64,000 nucleotides of DNA from Variovorax paradoxus (GTDB lineage: Bacteria > Pseudomonadota > Gammaproteobacteria > Burkholderiales > Burkholderiaceae_C), in contig NZ_JAUSXL010000002.1 of NCBI RefSeq assembly GCF_030815975.1, positions 1,674,001-1,738,000 of the forward strand, written 5' to 3'. Below the pieces are notes generated by a model. That model had not been told where the DNA came from, did not search any database, and saw only the letters and a list, made by a program, of their open reading frames with translations. Positions 27,469 through 35,393 of the stretch are shown one piece after another. The first letter of the stretch is position 1. Each line of letters opens with the position of its first letter. The translations under genes were made by a program, and so were the position numbers.

Positions 27469-28134
27469 CTACCAGCGCGCACCGAAGATGCGGCGCAGTT
27501 CATCGATCTGTTCGCTGCCGAGCGGTTCGGGCCTGGCGGGGCCGGCGAGCAGCTGGAGTCTTGCGGTTTCCTCGAGTTCCTCGAGCACGGCCATGGCGCC
27601 GGCCGGGCTTTCGTGCCACACGTTGGGGCCGAGGCGTTCGAGCATCACGGCGCGAATGGGCGTGCCGGCCGCGCCGTGGCGCTCGATGGCCTGCGCCACG
27701 AGCTCGGCCGCTTCAGGCGCGCCGGGCCGATGGTACGGAATGAGCGGCACGTGGCCGACCTTCATGACGAAGTACGGCGTGAGCGCGGGCAGCAGTTCGT
27801 CGCCCGGCGAGTTCAGCGTAAGGGCGACGCAGTGCGTGCTGTGCGTGTGGATCACGCAGGCCGTGCCCGCATCGAACTTGCGCGCGGCCGCATAGATGCG
27901 CGTGTGCAGCGCGATGGTCTTGCTGGCGCGGTCGCCGCCGGTCTGCTTGCCTTGCGCGTCGAGCCTGGCCAACCGTGCCGGATCGAGAAAACCCAGGCAG
28001 GCGTCGGTCGGCGTGATGAGGAAGCCATCGTCCAGCCGCACGCTGATGTTGCCGGCGGTGGCATGCACGTAGCCGCGCTCGAACAGGCTGCGGCCGACGC
28101 GGCAGATTTCTTCTCGTGCTTGGGTTTCTTGCAT
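27469..28134 (-). CDS. otnC: 3-oxo-tetronate 4-phosphate decarboxylase (class II aldolase family)
   Basis: A 221-residue class II aldolase/adducin protein matching OtnC, which decarboxylates phosphorylated oxo-tetronate to dihydroxyacetone phosphate. Family motifs: VHATAGNISVRLDDGFLITP (phosphate pocket), CVIHTHSTHCVALT with the zinc-binding His-x-His, and PHR-like IPYHRPGAPEAAELVAQAIE. I chose ATG 28134 (MQETQAREEIC); a GTG at 28149 in the same frame would add five residues. It is separated from otnK by a 337-base gap that contains a large inverted repeat, unlike the tight spacing of its neighbours. Confidence 0.9.
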   Translation of the reverse strand: MQETQAREEICRVGRSLFERGYVHATAGNISVRLDDGFLITPTDACLGFLDPARLARLDAQGKQTGGDRASKTIALHTRIYAAARKFDAGTACVIHTHSTHCVALTLNSPGDELLPALTPYFVMKVGHVPLIPYHRPGAPEAAELVAQAIERHGAAGTPIRAVMLERLGPNVWHESPAGAMAVLEELEETARLQLLAGPARPEPLGSEQIDELRRIFGARW

Positions 28135-28178
28135 GTCTTTTTTCTTCACAACGCCGTGGCTGTATTTGGAGTGCTGTT

Positions 28179-28438
28179 GTTCAGGGCGCGTGCACAGGCC
28201 ACCGGGTACTCCCCTCCGCGAATGTCCCCCGGCCTGCGGCCTCCTCCTTTATTTCGCTGCGGGGAGCACCCGATGCCCTGTGCACCAGGGCACGCTCCAG
28301 GTGTACCGCCGATCAACGACCGCTCTGCATAACGATCCCGTCGATGGGGTGCCTTGCGCAGCGAAATCAAGGGGGAGGCCGCAGGCCGGAGGACATTCGC
28401 GGAGCAAGGTACCCCGTCGGCGGGATCGCGCCCTGAAC
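28179..28438. repeat. 260-bp long-armed inverted repeat element
   Basis: The element starts GTTCAGGGCGCG (28179) and ends with its complement CGCGCCCTGAAC (28438). Arms of about 97 bases align with roughly three-quarters identity; the best blocks are TCCGCGAATGTCC and CGGCCTGCGGCCTCC with ATTTCGCTGCG, mirrored as CGCAGCGAAAT and GGAGGCCGCAGGCCGG. The central part holds a perfect hairpin TGCCCTG-TGCAC-CAGGGCA at 28274-28292. There is no plausible gene. It fills the 28135-28471 gap within the tetronate operon. Likely a MITE-like or palindromic repeat; a strong RNA structure here could reduce read-through to otnC and otnI. Confidence 0.8.
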
Positions 28439-28471
28439 AGACACGATGTACGCGAACACCAAAGATGAACA

Positions 28472-29830
28472 TCATCCAAGCACTGTAAAGGCCTTGGTGA
28501 AGAAATCGTCCCCCCCAAAGTTGCCGGACTTGAGCGCGATGTGCAGACCCGCCCCGGGCGCAGCATCGGAACGCGCATGGCACCACGGCACGCCAGGATC
28601 GATCTGCGGGCCGATCTGCATCTGCGCAATGCCCAGCGCCTGCACGCAGGCACCCGAGGTTTCTCCGCCCGCCACCACCAGCTGGCGCACACCCCGCTCG
28701 ACCAGGCCACGCGCAATGGCGGCGATGGTGCGCTCGACCATCGCGCCGGCTTCCTCGACGCCGAGCCGGCTCTGCACCGATTTCACGGCACCGGCCTCGG
28801 CGGTGGAATAGACCAGCACCGGCTGCTTTTCGACCAGCGGCGCGGCCCACGCCAAGGCCTCGGCCGCGACGTCCACGCCCGCGGCAATGCGCAGCGGATC
28901 GACGGCCAGCGCCGCGCCGCCGCGCTGGATGAAATCGAGCACCTGCCTGTTGGTGGCGAGCGAGCAGCTGCCCGACACCACGGCGCGCAATCCGCCGGCC
29001 GCCGGCAGCGCACTGGCCTGGGACGACGGCGCAAGGCCGAAGTTGGCCGGCAGCCCGATCGCCACGCCCGAACCCGCCGTGACCAGCGGCATCTTCGCGA
29101 GCGCCGGGCCAAGGCGCAGCAGGTCGTCGTTCGACACCGCATCGACGATGGCGATCGAGACGCCCTCGCCTTTGAACTGCCCGATGCGCTCCGTGATGGC
29201 CGCCGCGCCGCGCGCCACCACCGCATGGTCGATCAGCCCGACCTTGCGCGTGCACTGCGCCTGCAGCACGCGCACGAGGTTCGGGTCGGTCATGGGCGTG
29301 AGCGGATGGTTCTGCATGCCGCTCTCGTTGAGCAGCACCTCGCCCGCGAACAGGTAGCCCTTGAACACGGTGCGCTTGTTGTCGGGGAAGGCGGGCGTTG
29401 CAATGGTGAAGTCGCACTTCAACGCCTCCATCAGCGCCTCGGTCACCGGGCCGATGTTGCCCTGCGGCGTGCTGTCGAAGGTGGAGCAGTACTTGAAGTA
29501 GATCTGTTGCGCACCCTGCGCCTGCAGCCAGCGCAGCGCTTCGAGCGACTGCGCGATGGCCTCGGCCGGCGCGATGGTGCGCGACTTGAGCGCGACGACC
29601 ACCGCATCGACATCGGCGGCCAACGGCGCAAACTCGGCCCCCACGCTCGGCACTTCGTGTCCTCGCTGCCCCCCGAGGGGGCGCGCGCTTGCTTGGGGCG
29701 GCCCGGCGCGGCGCGCCTCGGGCACGCCGATGGCCTGCACCACGCGCATGCCGGCGCGCACGAGGTTGTTGGCGAGGTCCGTCGCGCCGGTGAAATCGTC
29801 GGCGATGCAGCCGAGCAGGAGCTTGGCCAT
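28472..29830 (-). CDS. otnK: 3-oxo-tetronate kinase, with an in-frame repeat insertion
   Basis: A 452-residue OtnK (DUF1537 family), which phosphorylates oxo-tetronate at C4 with ATP. The N-terminal substrate domain opens LLLGCIADDFTGATDLANNL; KSRTIAP, FKYCSTFDSTPQGNIGPV and ATPAFPDNKRTVFKGYLF follow. The C-terminal nucleotide-binding domain has VSGSCSLATNRQV, VAGGETSGACVQALGI and ALKSGNFGGDDFF. Between VQAIGVP (residue 37) and the expected PLAADVDAVVVALKSR lie about 29 extra residues (EARRAGPPQASARPLGGQRG...), encoded by a dispersed repeat. The family is usually near 420 residues. Whether activity survives is unknown. It follows denD by three bases. Confidence 0.88.
   Translation of the reverse strand: MAKLLLGCIADDFTGATDLANNLVRAGMRVVQAIGVPEARRAGPPQASARPLGGQRGHEVPSVGAEFAPLAADVDAVVVALKSRTIAPAEAIAQSLEALRWLQAQGAQQIYFKYCSTFDSTPQGNIGPVTEALMEALKCDFTIATPAFPDNKRTVFKGYLFAGEVLLNESGMQNHPLTPMTDPNLVRVLQAQCTRKVGLIDHAVVARGAAAITERIGQFKGEGVSIAIVDAVSNDDLLRLGPALAKMPLVTAGSGVAIGLPANFGLAPSSQASALPAAGGLRAVVSGSCSLATNRQVLDFIQRGGAALAVDPLRIAAGVDVAAEALAWAAPLVEKQPVLVYSTAEAGAVKSVQSRLGVEEAGAMVERTIAAIARGLVERGVRQLVVAGGETSGACVQALGIAQMQIGPQIDPGVPWCHARSDAAPGAGLHIALKSGNFGGDDFFTKAFTVLG
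29633..29719. repeat. Dispersed repeat B inside otnK
   Basis: This segment shares CACTTCGTGTC with repeat A and GCTTGCTTGGGGCGGCCCGG with the copy near coxA, and has a CCCCCCGAGGGGG hairpin core. It is about 87 bases, a multiple of three within the accuracy of its borders, and keeps the otnK frame open, adding roughly residues 38-66. Confidence 0.7.
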
Positions 29831-29833
29831 GGT

Positions 29834-30847
29834 TCAGCCTTTCACCGGCAGCTTCACCGCCTGCGGGTTCTCGCGCACATAGTCGCGCAGGATGGCATCG
29901 AAGCTCGCGTCGGCCTGCAGGCCCAGCGCCTCGGCGCGCGCGGCGTGGATGCGGCTGGGCCAGCTGGTCACGATCTTCGCGATGGCCGCGTCGGGCTCCC
30001 AGTCGATCAGTCCGGTGGCGTCCTTGCCGGCGATGCGCTCGAGCGCATCGGCCATCTCGCGCACGGTGGTGGTCAGCGCCGGCAGGTTGACGGCGGTACG
30101 CGCGCCCCATTCGGGCGCGCTGGCCGTGGCCGCGCGAATGATGCCCGCGACGGTGTTGCCGGGCGAGGCCAGCGCGACCGCGGTCTCGGGCGCGACGGGG
30201 CAGCGCGCGCGCTCGCCGGCCAGCGGCTCGCGCAGCATGCCGCTCAGGAAGCTGGAGGCCGCGCCGTTGGGCCGGCCCGGGCGCACCGAGACCGTCATGA
30301 GCCGCACGTTGCGGCCCTGCACGAAGCCCTTGCGCGTGAAGTCGGCCACCAGCTGCTCGCCGATGAACTTCTGGATGCCGTAGCTGTTCTGCGGCGTCGG
30401 CAGCGTGGTGTCCTCGATCACCGCGGGCAGCCGCTGCTCCGGCGAATCGCCGAACACCGCCACCGAGCTGGAGAACACGAACACCGGTGCGTGGCCCGCG
30501 CGGCGGCAGGCGTCGAGCAGCGCGCGCGTGGTGTCCAGATTGCTGCGCATGCCCAGGTCGAAGTCGGCCTCGCATTCGCCGCTCACGGCCGCGGCCAGGT
30601 GGAACACGGCGTGAGTGTCGGCCAGCGGCAGCGTGCCGTTGGCGGCCTGCTCGTACAGGTCGCCCTGCACAAACTGCACGCGGGCATCGGCCTGCAGGTC
30701 GGCGGGCGGTGCCACGCGGTCGGCCAGCGTGATGCGCGAGATGGGCCGGGCCGCGCCGCCGGCCAGTGCAAGCGGGCCGCCTGCGAGCAGCGTGCGGGCG
30801 AGCCGCGCGCCGAGAAAGCCGCAGCCGCCGGTGATGAGGATGTTCAT
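29834..30847 (-). CDS. denD: D-erythronate dehydrogenase (extended SDR)
   Basis: A 337-residue NAD-dependent short-chain dehydrogenase of the extended (epimerase-like) type. Rossmann motif GGCGFLGARLA at residues 7-17, VFHLAAAVSGECEADFDLGM, the catalytic Ser in FVFSSSVAVFG and the Tyr-x3-Lys in NSYGIQKFIGEQL. SVRPGRPNGAASSFLSGMLREPL is typical of DenD. It oxidises D-erythronate to 2-oxo-erythronate, feeding OtnI and OtnK. It lies 24 bases after the hydrolase gene and three before otnK. Assignment rests on sequence style and operon context. Confidence 0.88.
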   Translation of the reverse strand: MNILITGGCGFLGARLARTLLAGGPLALAGGAARPISRITLADRVAPPADLQADARVQFVQGDLYEQAANGTLPLADTHAVFHLAAAVSGECEADFDLGMRSNLDTTRALLDACRRAGHAPVFVFSSSVAVFGDSPEQRLPAVIEDTTLPTPQNSYGIQKFIGEQLVADFTRKGFVQGRNVRLMTVSVRPGRPNGAASSFLSGMLREPLAGERARCPVAPETAVALASPGNTVAGIIRAATASAPEWGARTAVNLPALTTTVREMADALERIAGKDATGLIDWEPDAAIAKIVTSWPSRIHAARAEALGLQADASFDAILRDYVRENPQAVKLPVKG

Positions 30848-30871
30848 GGTGCTTGTCTTCTCTTTCTGGAT

Positions 30872-31765
30872 TCAGGAAATGGCGGGCAGGAAGCGCAGCA
30901 GCGCGGCCGCCACGGCTTCGGGCGCCTCGCGCTGCGGGAAGTGGCCAACGCCGTCGAGCAGTTCGCGGCGGTAGGGACCGCTGAAGAAGCGCTCCTTGTT
31001 CGCCGACGTATCGGGATGATTGCAGCTGTCGGCCGCGCCGTGCAGCACGAGCGTGGGCACCGGCAACACCGGTGCCGGGCTCAGCGCGGCGTCATCCGCC
31101 GCATAGCGCGGATCGCCGGGCGCGTAGCCCCAGCGATGGCGGTACGAATGCAGCACCACCCGCGCCCAGTCGTCGCCCTCGAAGGCGGTGGCGGTGGCTT
31201 CGAACTCGGCGTTCTGGTACCAGCCCTTGGGCGCCCAGGTGTCCCACATCATCCGGGTGAAGGCGATGCGGTCGTCGTGCACGGTGCGTTCGCCGCGCGG
31301 CGTGGCCATGTACCAGTGGTACCAGTAATTGCGCGCCTGCTCGAGCGCCATCGGCTGGTCTGGCGCATTGGTGCCGTAGCCGACCGACATCAGCACCAGC
31401 GCACACGCCACGCCGGGCCGCAGCCCGCAGGCGTTGGCCGCCGCGCGGGCGCCCCAGTCGTGGCCGACCAGCGCGGGCTTGTCGAGGCCGAGTGCATCGA
31501 CGAAGTCGAGCAGGTCGCGCCCGAGCGCGGAGAGCTGGCCACTGCGCGGCGTGTCGTCATGCAGGAAGCGCGTAGGTGCGAAGCCGCGCAGGGCGGGTGC
31601 GAGCACACGCCAGCCGGCCTCGGCCAAGCTGGGCGCCACGCCGTGCCAGCTGCGCGGGCTGTCGGGCCAGCCATGCATCAGCACCGCGGTGGCGCCGCCG
31701 CCGGGGTTCCACTCCTCGTAGCCGATGCGCAGCAGCGGCGTGTCGACGGTCTTGAAATCGCTCAT
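30872..31765 (-). CDS. Alpha/beta hydrolase, epoxide-hydrolase/dehalogenase-like
   Basis: A 297-residue alpha/beta hydrolase. The oxyanion motif HGWPDS is at residues 31-36. The nucleophile elbow reads GHDWGA with Asp103, the arrangement of epoxide hydrolases and haloacetate dehalogenases rather than serine esterases. The catalytic His sits in GVGHFPQREAPEAV near the C-terminus, and WYHWYMATPRGERTV is in the lid. The start overlaps the ltnD stop by four bases, so it is translationally coupled to tetronate genes. The substrate is unknown: an epoxide, halogenated acid or lactone precursor of a C4 sugar acid is possible. Not a standard member of the characterised pathway. Confidence 0.85.
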   Translation of the reverse strand: MSDFKTVDTPLLRIGYEEWNPGGGATAVLMHGWPDSPRSWHGVAPSLAEAGWRVLAPALRGFAPTRFLHDDTPRSGQLSALGRDLLDFVDALGLDKPALVGHDWGARAAANACGLRPGVACALVLMSVGYGTNAPDQPMALEQARNYWYHWYMATPRGERTVHDDRIAFTRMMWDTWAPKGWYQNAEFEATATAFEGDDWARVVLHSYRHRWGYAPGDPRYAADDAALSPAPVLPVPTLVLHGAADSCNHPDTSANKERFFSGPYRRELLDGVGHFPQREAPEAVAAALLRFLPAIS

Positions 31766-32685
31766 GAAGCCTTTCCCTTTGCGGGCGGCAATTCGATGCC
31801 CGGAAAAATCTTGATGACCGCGCTGTCGTCCTCGCGCGCGAAGCCTGCGGTGGAGGCCTGCATGAACATCTGGTGCGCGGTGGACGACAGCGGCAATGGA
31901 AACTTGCTGGCGCGCGCCACGTCCAGCACCAGGCCCAGGTCCTTCACGAAGATGTCGACGGCCGACAGCGGCGTGTAGTCGCCCGCCAGCACGTGCGCCA
32001 TGCGGTTCTCGAACATCCAGCTGTTGCCCGCGCTGTGCGTGATGACCTCGTACAGCGCGGCCGGGTCCACGCCTTCGCGCAGGCCGAGCGCCATGGCCTC
32101 GGCCGCCGCGGCAATGTGCACGCCCGCGAGCAGTTGGTTGATGACCTTGACCTTGCTGCCCGCACCCGCGCGGTCGCCCAGACGATAGACCTTGGCGGCC
32201 ATCGCGTCGAGCACGGCGCCGGCCTTTTCGTAGGCCGCGGGCGTGCCCGCGGTCATCATCGTCATCTGGCCGCTCGCGGCCTTGGCGGCGCCGCCCGAAA
32301 TCGGCGCGTCGAGGTACAGGATGCCCTGCGCGGCCAGGCGCGCCTCGAGCGCGACCGACCAGTTCGGGTCCACGGTGGAGCACATCACGAACAGGCTGCC
32401 GGGCTTCATCGACGCCGCGCAGCCGGGCACGGTGCCATCGCCGAACAGCACCGACTCGGTCTGCGCCGCGTTGACCACCACGGAAACCACGATGTCGCAC
32501 TGCCCGCCAAGCGCGGCCAGCGTGTCGCAGGCCACGCCGCCGTCGCGCGCAAAGGCGTGGGCCACGTCCAGCCGCACGTCGAACACATGCGGCTCGTAGC
32601 CCGTGCGGCGCAGCGACTGCGCCATGCCGCTGCCCATGGCGCCGAGGCCCACGACGCCGACGACGGGTGTGTTGTCTTTATTCAT
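31762..32685 (-). CDS. ltnD: L-threonate dehydrogenase (beta-hydroxyacid dehydrogenase family)
   Basis: A 307-residue beta-hydroxyacid dehydrogenase. The N-terminal NAD-binding motif GVVGLGAMGSGMAQSLRRTG is followed by the substrate motif DAPISGGAAKAASGQMTMMT and the catalytic Lys segment GAGSKVKVINQLLAGVHIAA. LtnD oxidises L-threonate to 2-oxo-threonate. otnI, otnC, otnK and denD downstream support this over other family roles such as tartronate semialdehyde reductase. I chose ATG 32685, with GGAG eight bases ahead; ATG 32700 adds only five residues. Repeat A lies in the gap to the MFS gene. Confidence 0.9.
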   Translation of the reverse strand: MNKDNTPVVGVVGLGAMGSGMAQSLRRTGYEPHVFDVRLDVAHAFARDGGVACDTLAALGGQCDIVVSVVVNAAQTESVLFGDGTVPGCAASMKPGSLFVMCSTVDPNWSVALEARLAAQGILYLDAPISGGAAKAASGQMTMMTAGTPAAYEKAGAVLDAMAAKVYRLGDRAGAGSKVKVINQLLAGVHIAAAAEAMALGLREGVDPAALYEVITHSAGNSWMFENRMAHVLAGDYTPLSAVDIFVKDLGLVLDVARASKFPLPLSSTAHQMFMQASTAGFAREDDSAVIKIFPGIELPPAKGKAS

Positions 32686-32734
32686 TGACTCCGACTCCAT
32701 TCAGTTCTTGGCAAGCTGCACACGGCATTCTGTT

Positions 32735-32834
32735 CGTGAAACACCGCGGAACCGGCTTTGCCGGGCCGCTGGTGTTGCCCCCGGTGAGGGGGTTGGCGAA
32801 GCGACACGAAGTGCGCGAAGACTGGGGGTGAGCT
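32735..32834. repeat. Dispersed intergenic repeat A, copy 2 (inverted)
   Basis: The reverse complement matches copies 1 and 3 almost base for base over the blocks CGCGCACTTCGTGTCGCTTC, CCGGGGGCAACACCAG and AAAGCCGGTTCCGCGGTGTT. It occupies the gap between the MFS stop (32841) and ltnD start (32685), so it lies within the transcribed region if these genes form one operon. Confidence 0.8.
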
Positions 32835-32840
32835 CATGTT

Positions 32841-34163
32841 TCAGCGGTTGACGAGTTGCTTGGGCGTGAGCCACACGCCGATGGCCCCGAGCACCAGCGC
32901 ACCGGCCAGCACGTACATGCCGATCTGCGTGCTGCCCGTCAGGTCCTTGAGATAGCCGATGAGATACGGGCTCACGAACCCCGCAAGATTACCCACCGAA
33001 TTGATGACCGCAATGCCGGCCGCCGCCGCCGTGCCCGAAAGAAAGGCGGTGGGCAGCGACCAGAAGAGCGGCGCGCAGGTCAGCACGCCGGCCGCCGCGA
33101 GCGACAGGAACGCCAGCGAGACGACCGTGTTCTGCGTGTACGACGCAGCCACCGTGAAGCCGATCGCGCCCATCAGCGCGGGCACGATCAGGTGCCAGCG
33201 GCGCTCCTGCCGGCGGTCGGCGCTGCGGCCGAACAGGTTCATCGCGACGATCGCGCAGATGAACGGAATGGCGCTCAAAAGGCCGATGTGCAGGTTGCCC
33301 TTCACGCCCGTTGCCTTGACCAGCGTGGGCAGCCAGAAGGTCAGCGCGTACTGGCCCATCACAAAGGAGAAATAGATGAGCGCCATCCACCACACGCGCA
33401 TGTCGCGGAACATCGCGCCCACCGAGTGCGGGCCCTTGGCGCCGTGCGCCTGGTCGCGCTCGACCTCGCGCTGCAGCAGGCTTTTTTCCTCGGACGAGAG
33501 CCAGCGCGCATGCTGGATGCCGTTGTCCAGGTAGAGCAGCACCATCACCCCCACAAGCACGGCCGGAACGGCTTCGATGATGAACATCCACTGCCAGCCC
33601 TGCATCGACGACACGCCGTGGAAGGCGTCCATGATCCAGCCCGACAGCGGATTGCCGAAGATGCCCGCCACCGGAATCGCCGACATGAACACCGCGATGA
33701 TGCGCGCGCGCCGGTGCGCCGGATACCAGTGCGTGAGGTAGAGGATCACGCCGGGATAGAAGCCCGCCTCGGCCACGCCCAGCAGGAAGCGCAGGATGTA
33801 GAAGCTGGCCGGCGTTTCCACGAACACGAAGCAGGCCGACAGCAGGCCCCAGGTGATCATGATCCGCGCGATCCAGATGCGCGCGCCCACCCGGTTGAGC
33901 AGCAGATTGCTCGGCACCTCGAACAGGAAGTAGCCCAGGAAGAAGATGCCCGCGCCCAGGCCGAACACCGTTTCGCTGAAGCCCAGGTCCTGCCCCATCT
34001 GCAGCTTGGCAAAGCCCACGTTCACGCGGTCGAGGTATGCGACCACGTAGCACAGCATCAGGAAGGGCACGAGGCGCCAGAACACCTTGGCGTAGGCGCG
34101 CTTCTCGAGCGCGGCGTCGGTGGACACAGGCAGTGCGCCAACCGGAAGGGTGGAGGAAGTCAT
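32841..34163 (-). CDS. MFS transporter, anion:cation symporter (ACS) type
   Basis: A 440-residue major facilitator of the anion:cation symporter family, which carries sugar acids such as glucarate, galactonate or tartrate. ACS marks are PFLMLCYVVAYLDRVNVGFA at the first helix and LRFLLGVAEAGFYPGVILYL in helix 4-5, with the HWYPAHRRARI loop. About 12 membrane segments. Position ahead of ltnD makes a C4 sugar-acid importer (threonate or erythronate) the likely role. I chose ATG 34163, where similarity begins; the longer open frame to 34250 crosses the operator-like palindrome. Confidence 0.88.
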   Translation of the reverse strand: MTSSTLPVGALPVSTDAALEKRAYAKVFWRLVPFLMLCYVVAYLDRVNVGFAKLQMGQDLGFSETVFGLGAGIFFLGYFLFEVPSNLLLNRVGARIWIARIMITWGLLSACFVFVETPASFYILRFLLGVAEAGFYPGVILYLTHWYPAHRRARIIAVFMSAIPVAGIFGNPLSGWIMDAFHGVSSMQGWQWMFIIEAVPAVLVGVMVLLYLDNGIQHARWLSSEEKSLLQREVERDQAHGAKGPHSVGAMFRDMRVWWMALIYFSFVMGQYALTFWLPTLVKATGVKGNLHIGLLSAIPFICAIVAMNLFGRSADRRQERRWHLIVPALMGAIGFTVAASYTQNTVVSLAFLSLAAAGVLTCAPLFWSLPTAFLSGTAAAAGIAVINSVGNLAGFVSPYLIGYLKDLTGSTQIGMYVLAGALVLGAIGVWLTPKQLVNR

Positions 34164-34229
34164 GAGAAGGTTTGTCCCGCTTTGGATGAGAAAGAGGCCT
34201 TGCCGTCGTTGACGCACGGCCGCCGCCAT

Positions 34230-34252
34230 ATTTGTCAGGTCATCATACAAAT
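34230..34252. promoter_or_regulatory. Candidate GntR/FCD operator upstream of the tetronate operon
   Basis: A 23-base palindrome ATTTGT-N11-ACAAAT that includes TTGTATGATG on the minus strand. It lies 67 bases ahead of the MFS start and between it and the gntR gene, the expected place for the local FCD-type regulator to act. GT...AC-containing palindromes fit GntR family operators. Not tested. Confidence 0.5.
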
Positions 34253-34335
34253 CTGATTTCAGAGCTTTGCCTCGGGTAAACCCGAAGACATCGCCATCTG
34301 CGGCGCCTTTTTGGTTTCCTTGTGTGTCGGCCGGC

Positions 34336-35112
34336 TCAGCTGCCGAGCGGCCAGCCTTCGACCAGCGGACGCGCGAGTTGCGCGCCCTCCTGCTGCCAGA
34401 AGGCGGGATCGGCCTGCTCGATGCGGCGGATCGCGTTGTCCATGTGGGACTTGGCCGCTTCGCGCGCCCGCAGCGCGTCGCCGGCCTCGATGGCCTCGAC
34501 GATGCGCGCGTGCTCCTGTGCCACCTCGCGCGCGAAGTCGGCGCGGCGCGCCTCGTTGGCGCGCGTGACGCGCGTGGCGCCGTGCAGGAACTGCCGCAGG
34601 TACTGCAGCGTGCCGATCAGGAACGGGTTGCGCGCGGCCTCGGCGATGGCGCGGTGAAAGCGCACGTCTTCGTCCGCGCCATTGCCACCGGCCGCCACGG
34701 CGGCATGCAGCGCGTCGATGGCCTCGTGGATGCGCTGCACGTCGTCGGGCGTGCGCCGCTCGGCCGCGAGCGCGGCCACCTCGGCTTCGAGCGCGCGGCG
34801 CAGCTCGACCATCTGGATCACCGCTTCGCGCGAAGCCACGTGCGGCATCTCGAAGCGCAGCGGCTCCACGCCCGCGGCGCGCACGTACACGCCGCTGCCC
34901 TGCCGCGAATCGAGCAGCCCCAGCGACTTGAGCCGCGACACCGCCTCGCGCACCACCGTGCGGCTCACACCGAACTGCTCGGCCAGCGCGCTCTCGGTCG
35001 GCAGGCGGTCGCCTTCCGACAGGCGTCCGCTGCGCACTTCGGTGGCCAATGCGTCGGCCACCTGGTCGGCGAGGCGAACAGTGGGAGCGACGGATTGAAA
35101 ACGTGCAGTCAT
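34336..35112 (-). CDS. GntR family regulator, FadR/FCD subfamily
   Basis: A 258-residue regulator. The winged helix domain at about residues 12-75 has LSEGDRLPTESALAEQFGVS and RTVVREAVSRLKSLGLL, the GntR signature. An FCD ligand-binding domain of helices follows (residues about 95-235), with metal-binding candidates in the DEDVRFHRAIAEAARNP and HARIVEAIEAGD segments. It is the first gene of the leftward tetronate cluster and is probably its repressor, releasing the operator on binding a sugar acid or metabolite (inference). A perfect TCGGGT-AA-ACCCGA hairpin at 34272-34285 follows its stop codon. Confidence 0.92.
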   Translation of the reverse strand: MTARFQSVAPTVRLADQVADALATEVRSGRLSEGDRLPTESALAEQFGVSRTVVREAVSRLKSLGLLDSRQGSGVYVRAAGVEPLRFEMPHVASREAVIQMVELRRALEAEVAALAAERRTPDDVQRIHEAIDALHAAVAAGGNGADEDVRFHRAIAEAARNPFLIGTLQYLRQFLHGATRVTRANEARRADFAREVAQEHARIVEAIEAGDALRAREAAKSHMDNAIRRIEQADPAFWQQEGAQLARPLVEGWPLGS

Positions 35113-35393
35113 GGGCGCGGATGGCGGTGGGCTGCGACTCTAACGCAGGCCCGCGTGTCGAACGCTCTACAACTAAAGAACTAGCGTCGCTGACAAGTGT
35201 TGTCGCAACGCACTTTGGAGGTGTGAAAAATCTGACGCTTCCCAACCAAATCTTCATGGCTCCACTGATACCGACACCTGTTAACCATTTGTAACAGGAG
35301 AATCTGCACTCGTCGGCGCTGGGGCCGGCGGGTCAGCACGCCTTCCGAATCGGCGTGCATTGCTGTCACGCAGAAAAGGGTCAGGGAAGAAGA
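35113..35393. promoter_or_regulatory. Divergent gntR / exoprotein intergenic region with palindromes
   Basis: A 281-base gap with two clear dyads: GACAA-GTG-TTGTC at 35192-35204 and CCTGTTA-ACCATTTG-TAACAGG at 35277-35298. These look like protein-binding sites. AGGGAAGAAGA precedes the exoprotein ATG at 35394. I could not place a convincing -35/-10 pair. Confidence 0.45.

Noticed and set aside
27440..27470. TAC/TGC trinucleotide run as a phase-variable tract
   Set aside because: It lies between otnC and otnI, is very short and imperfect, and would not shift any reading frame.
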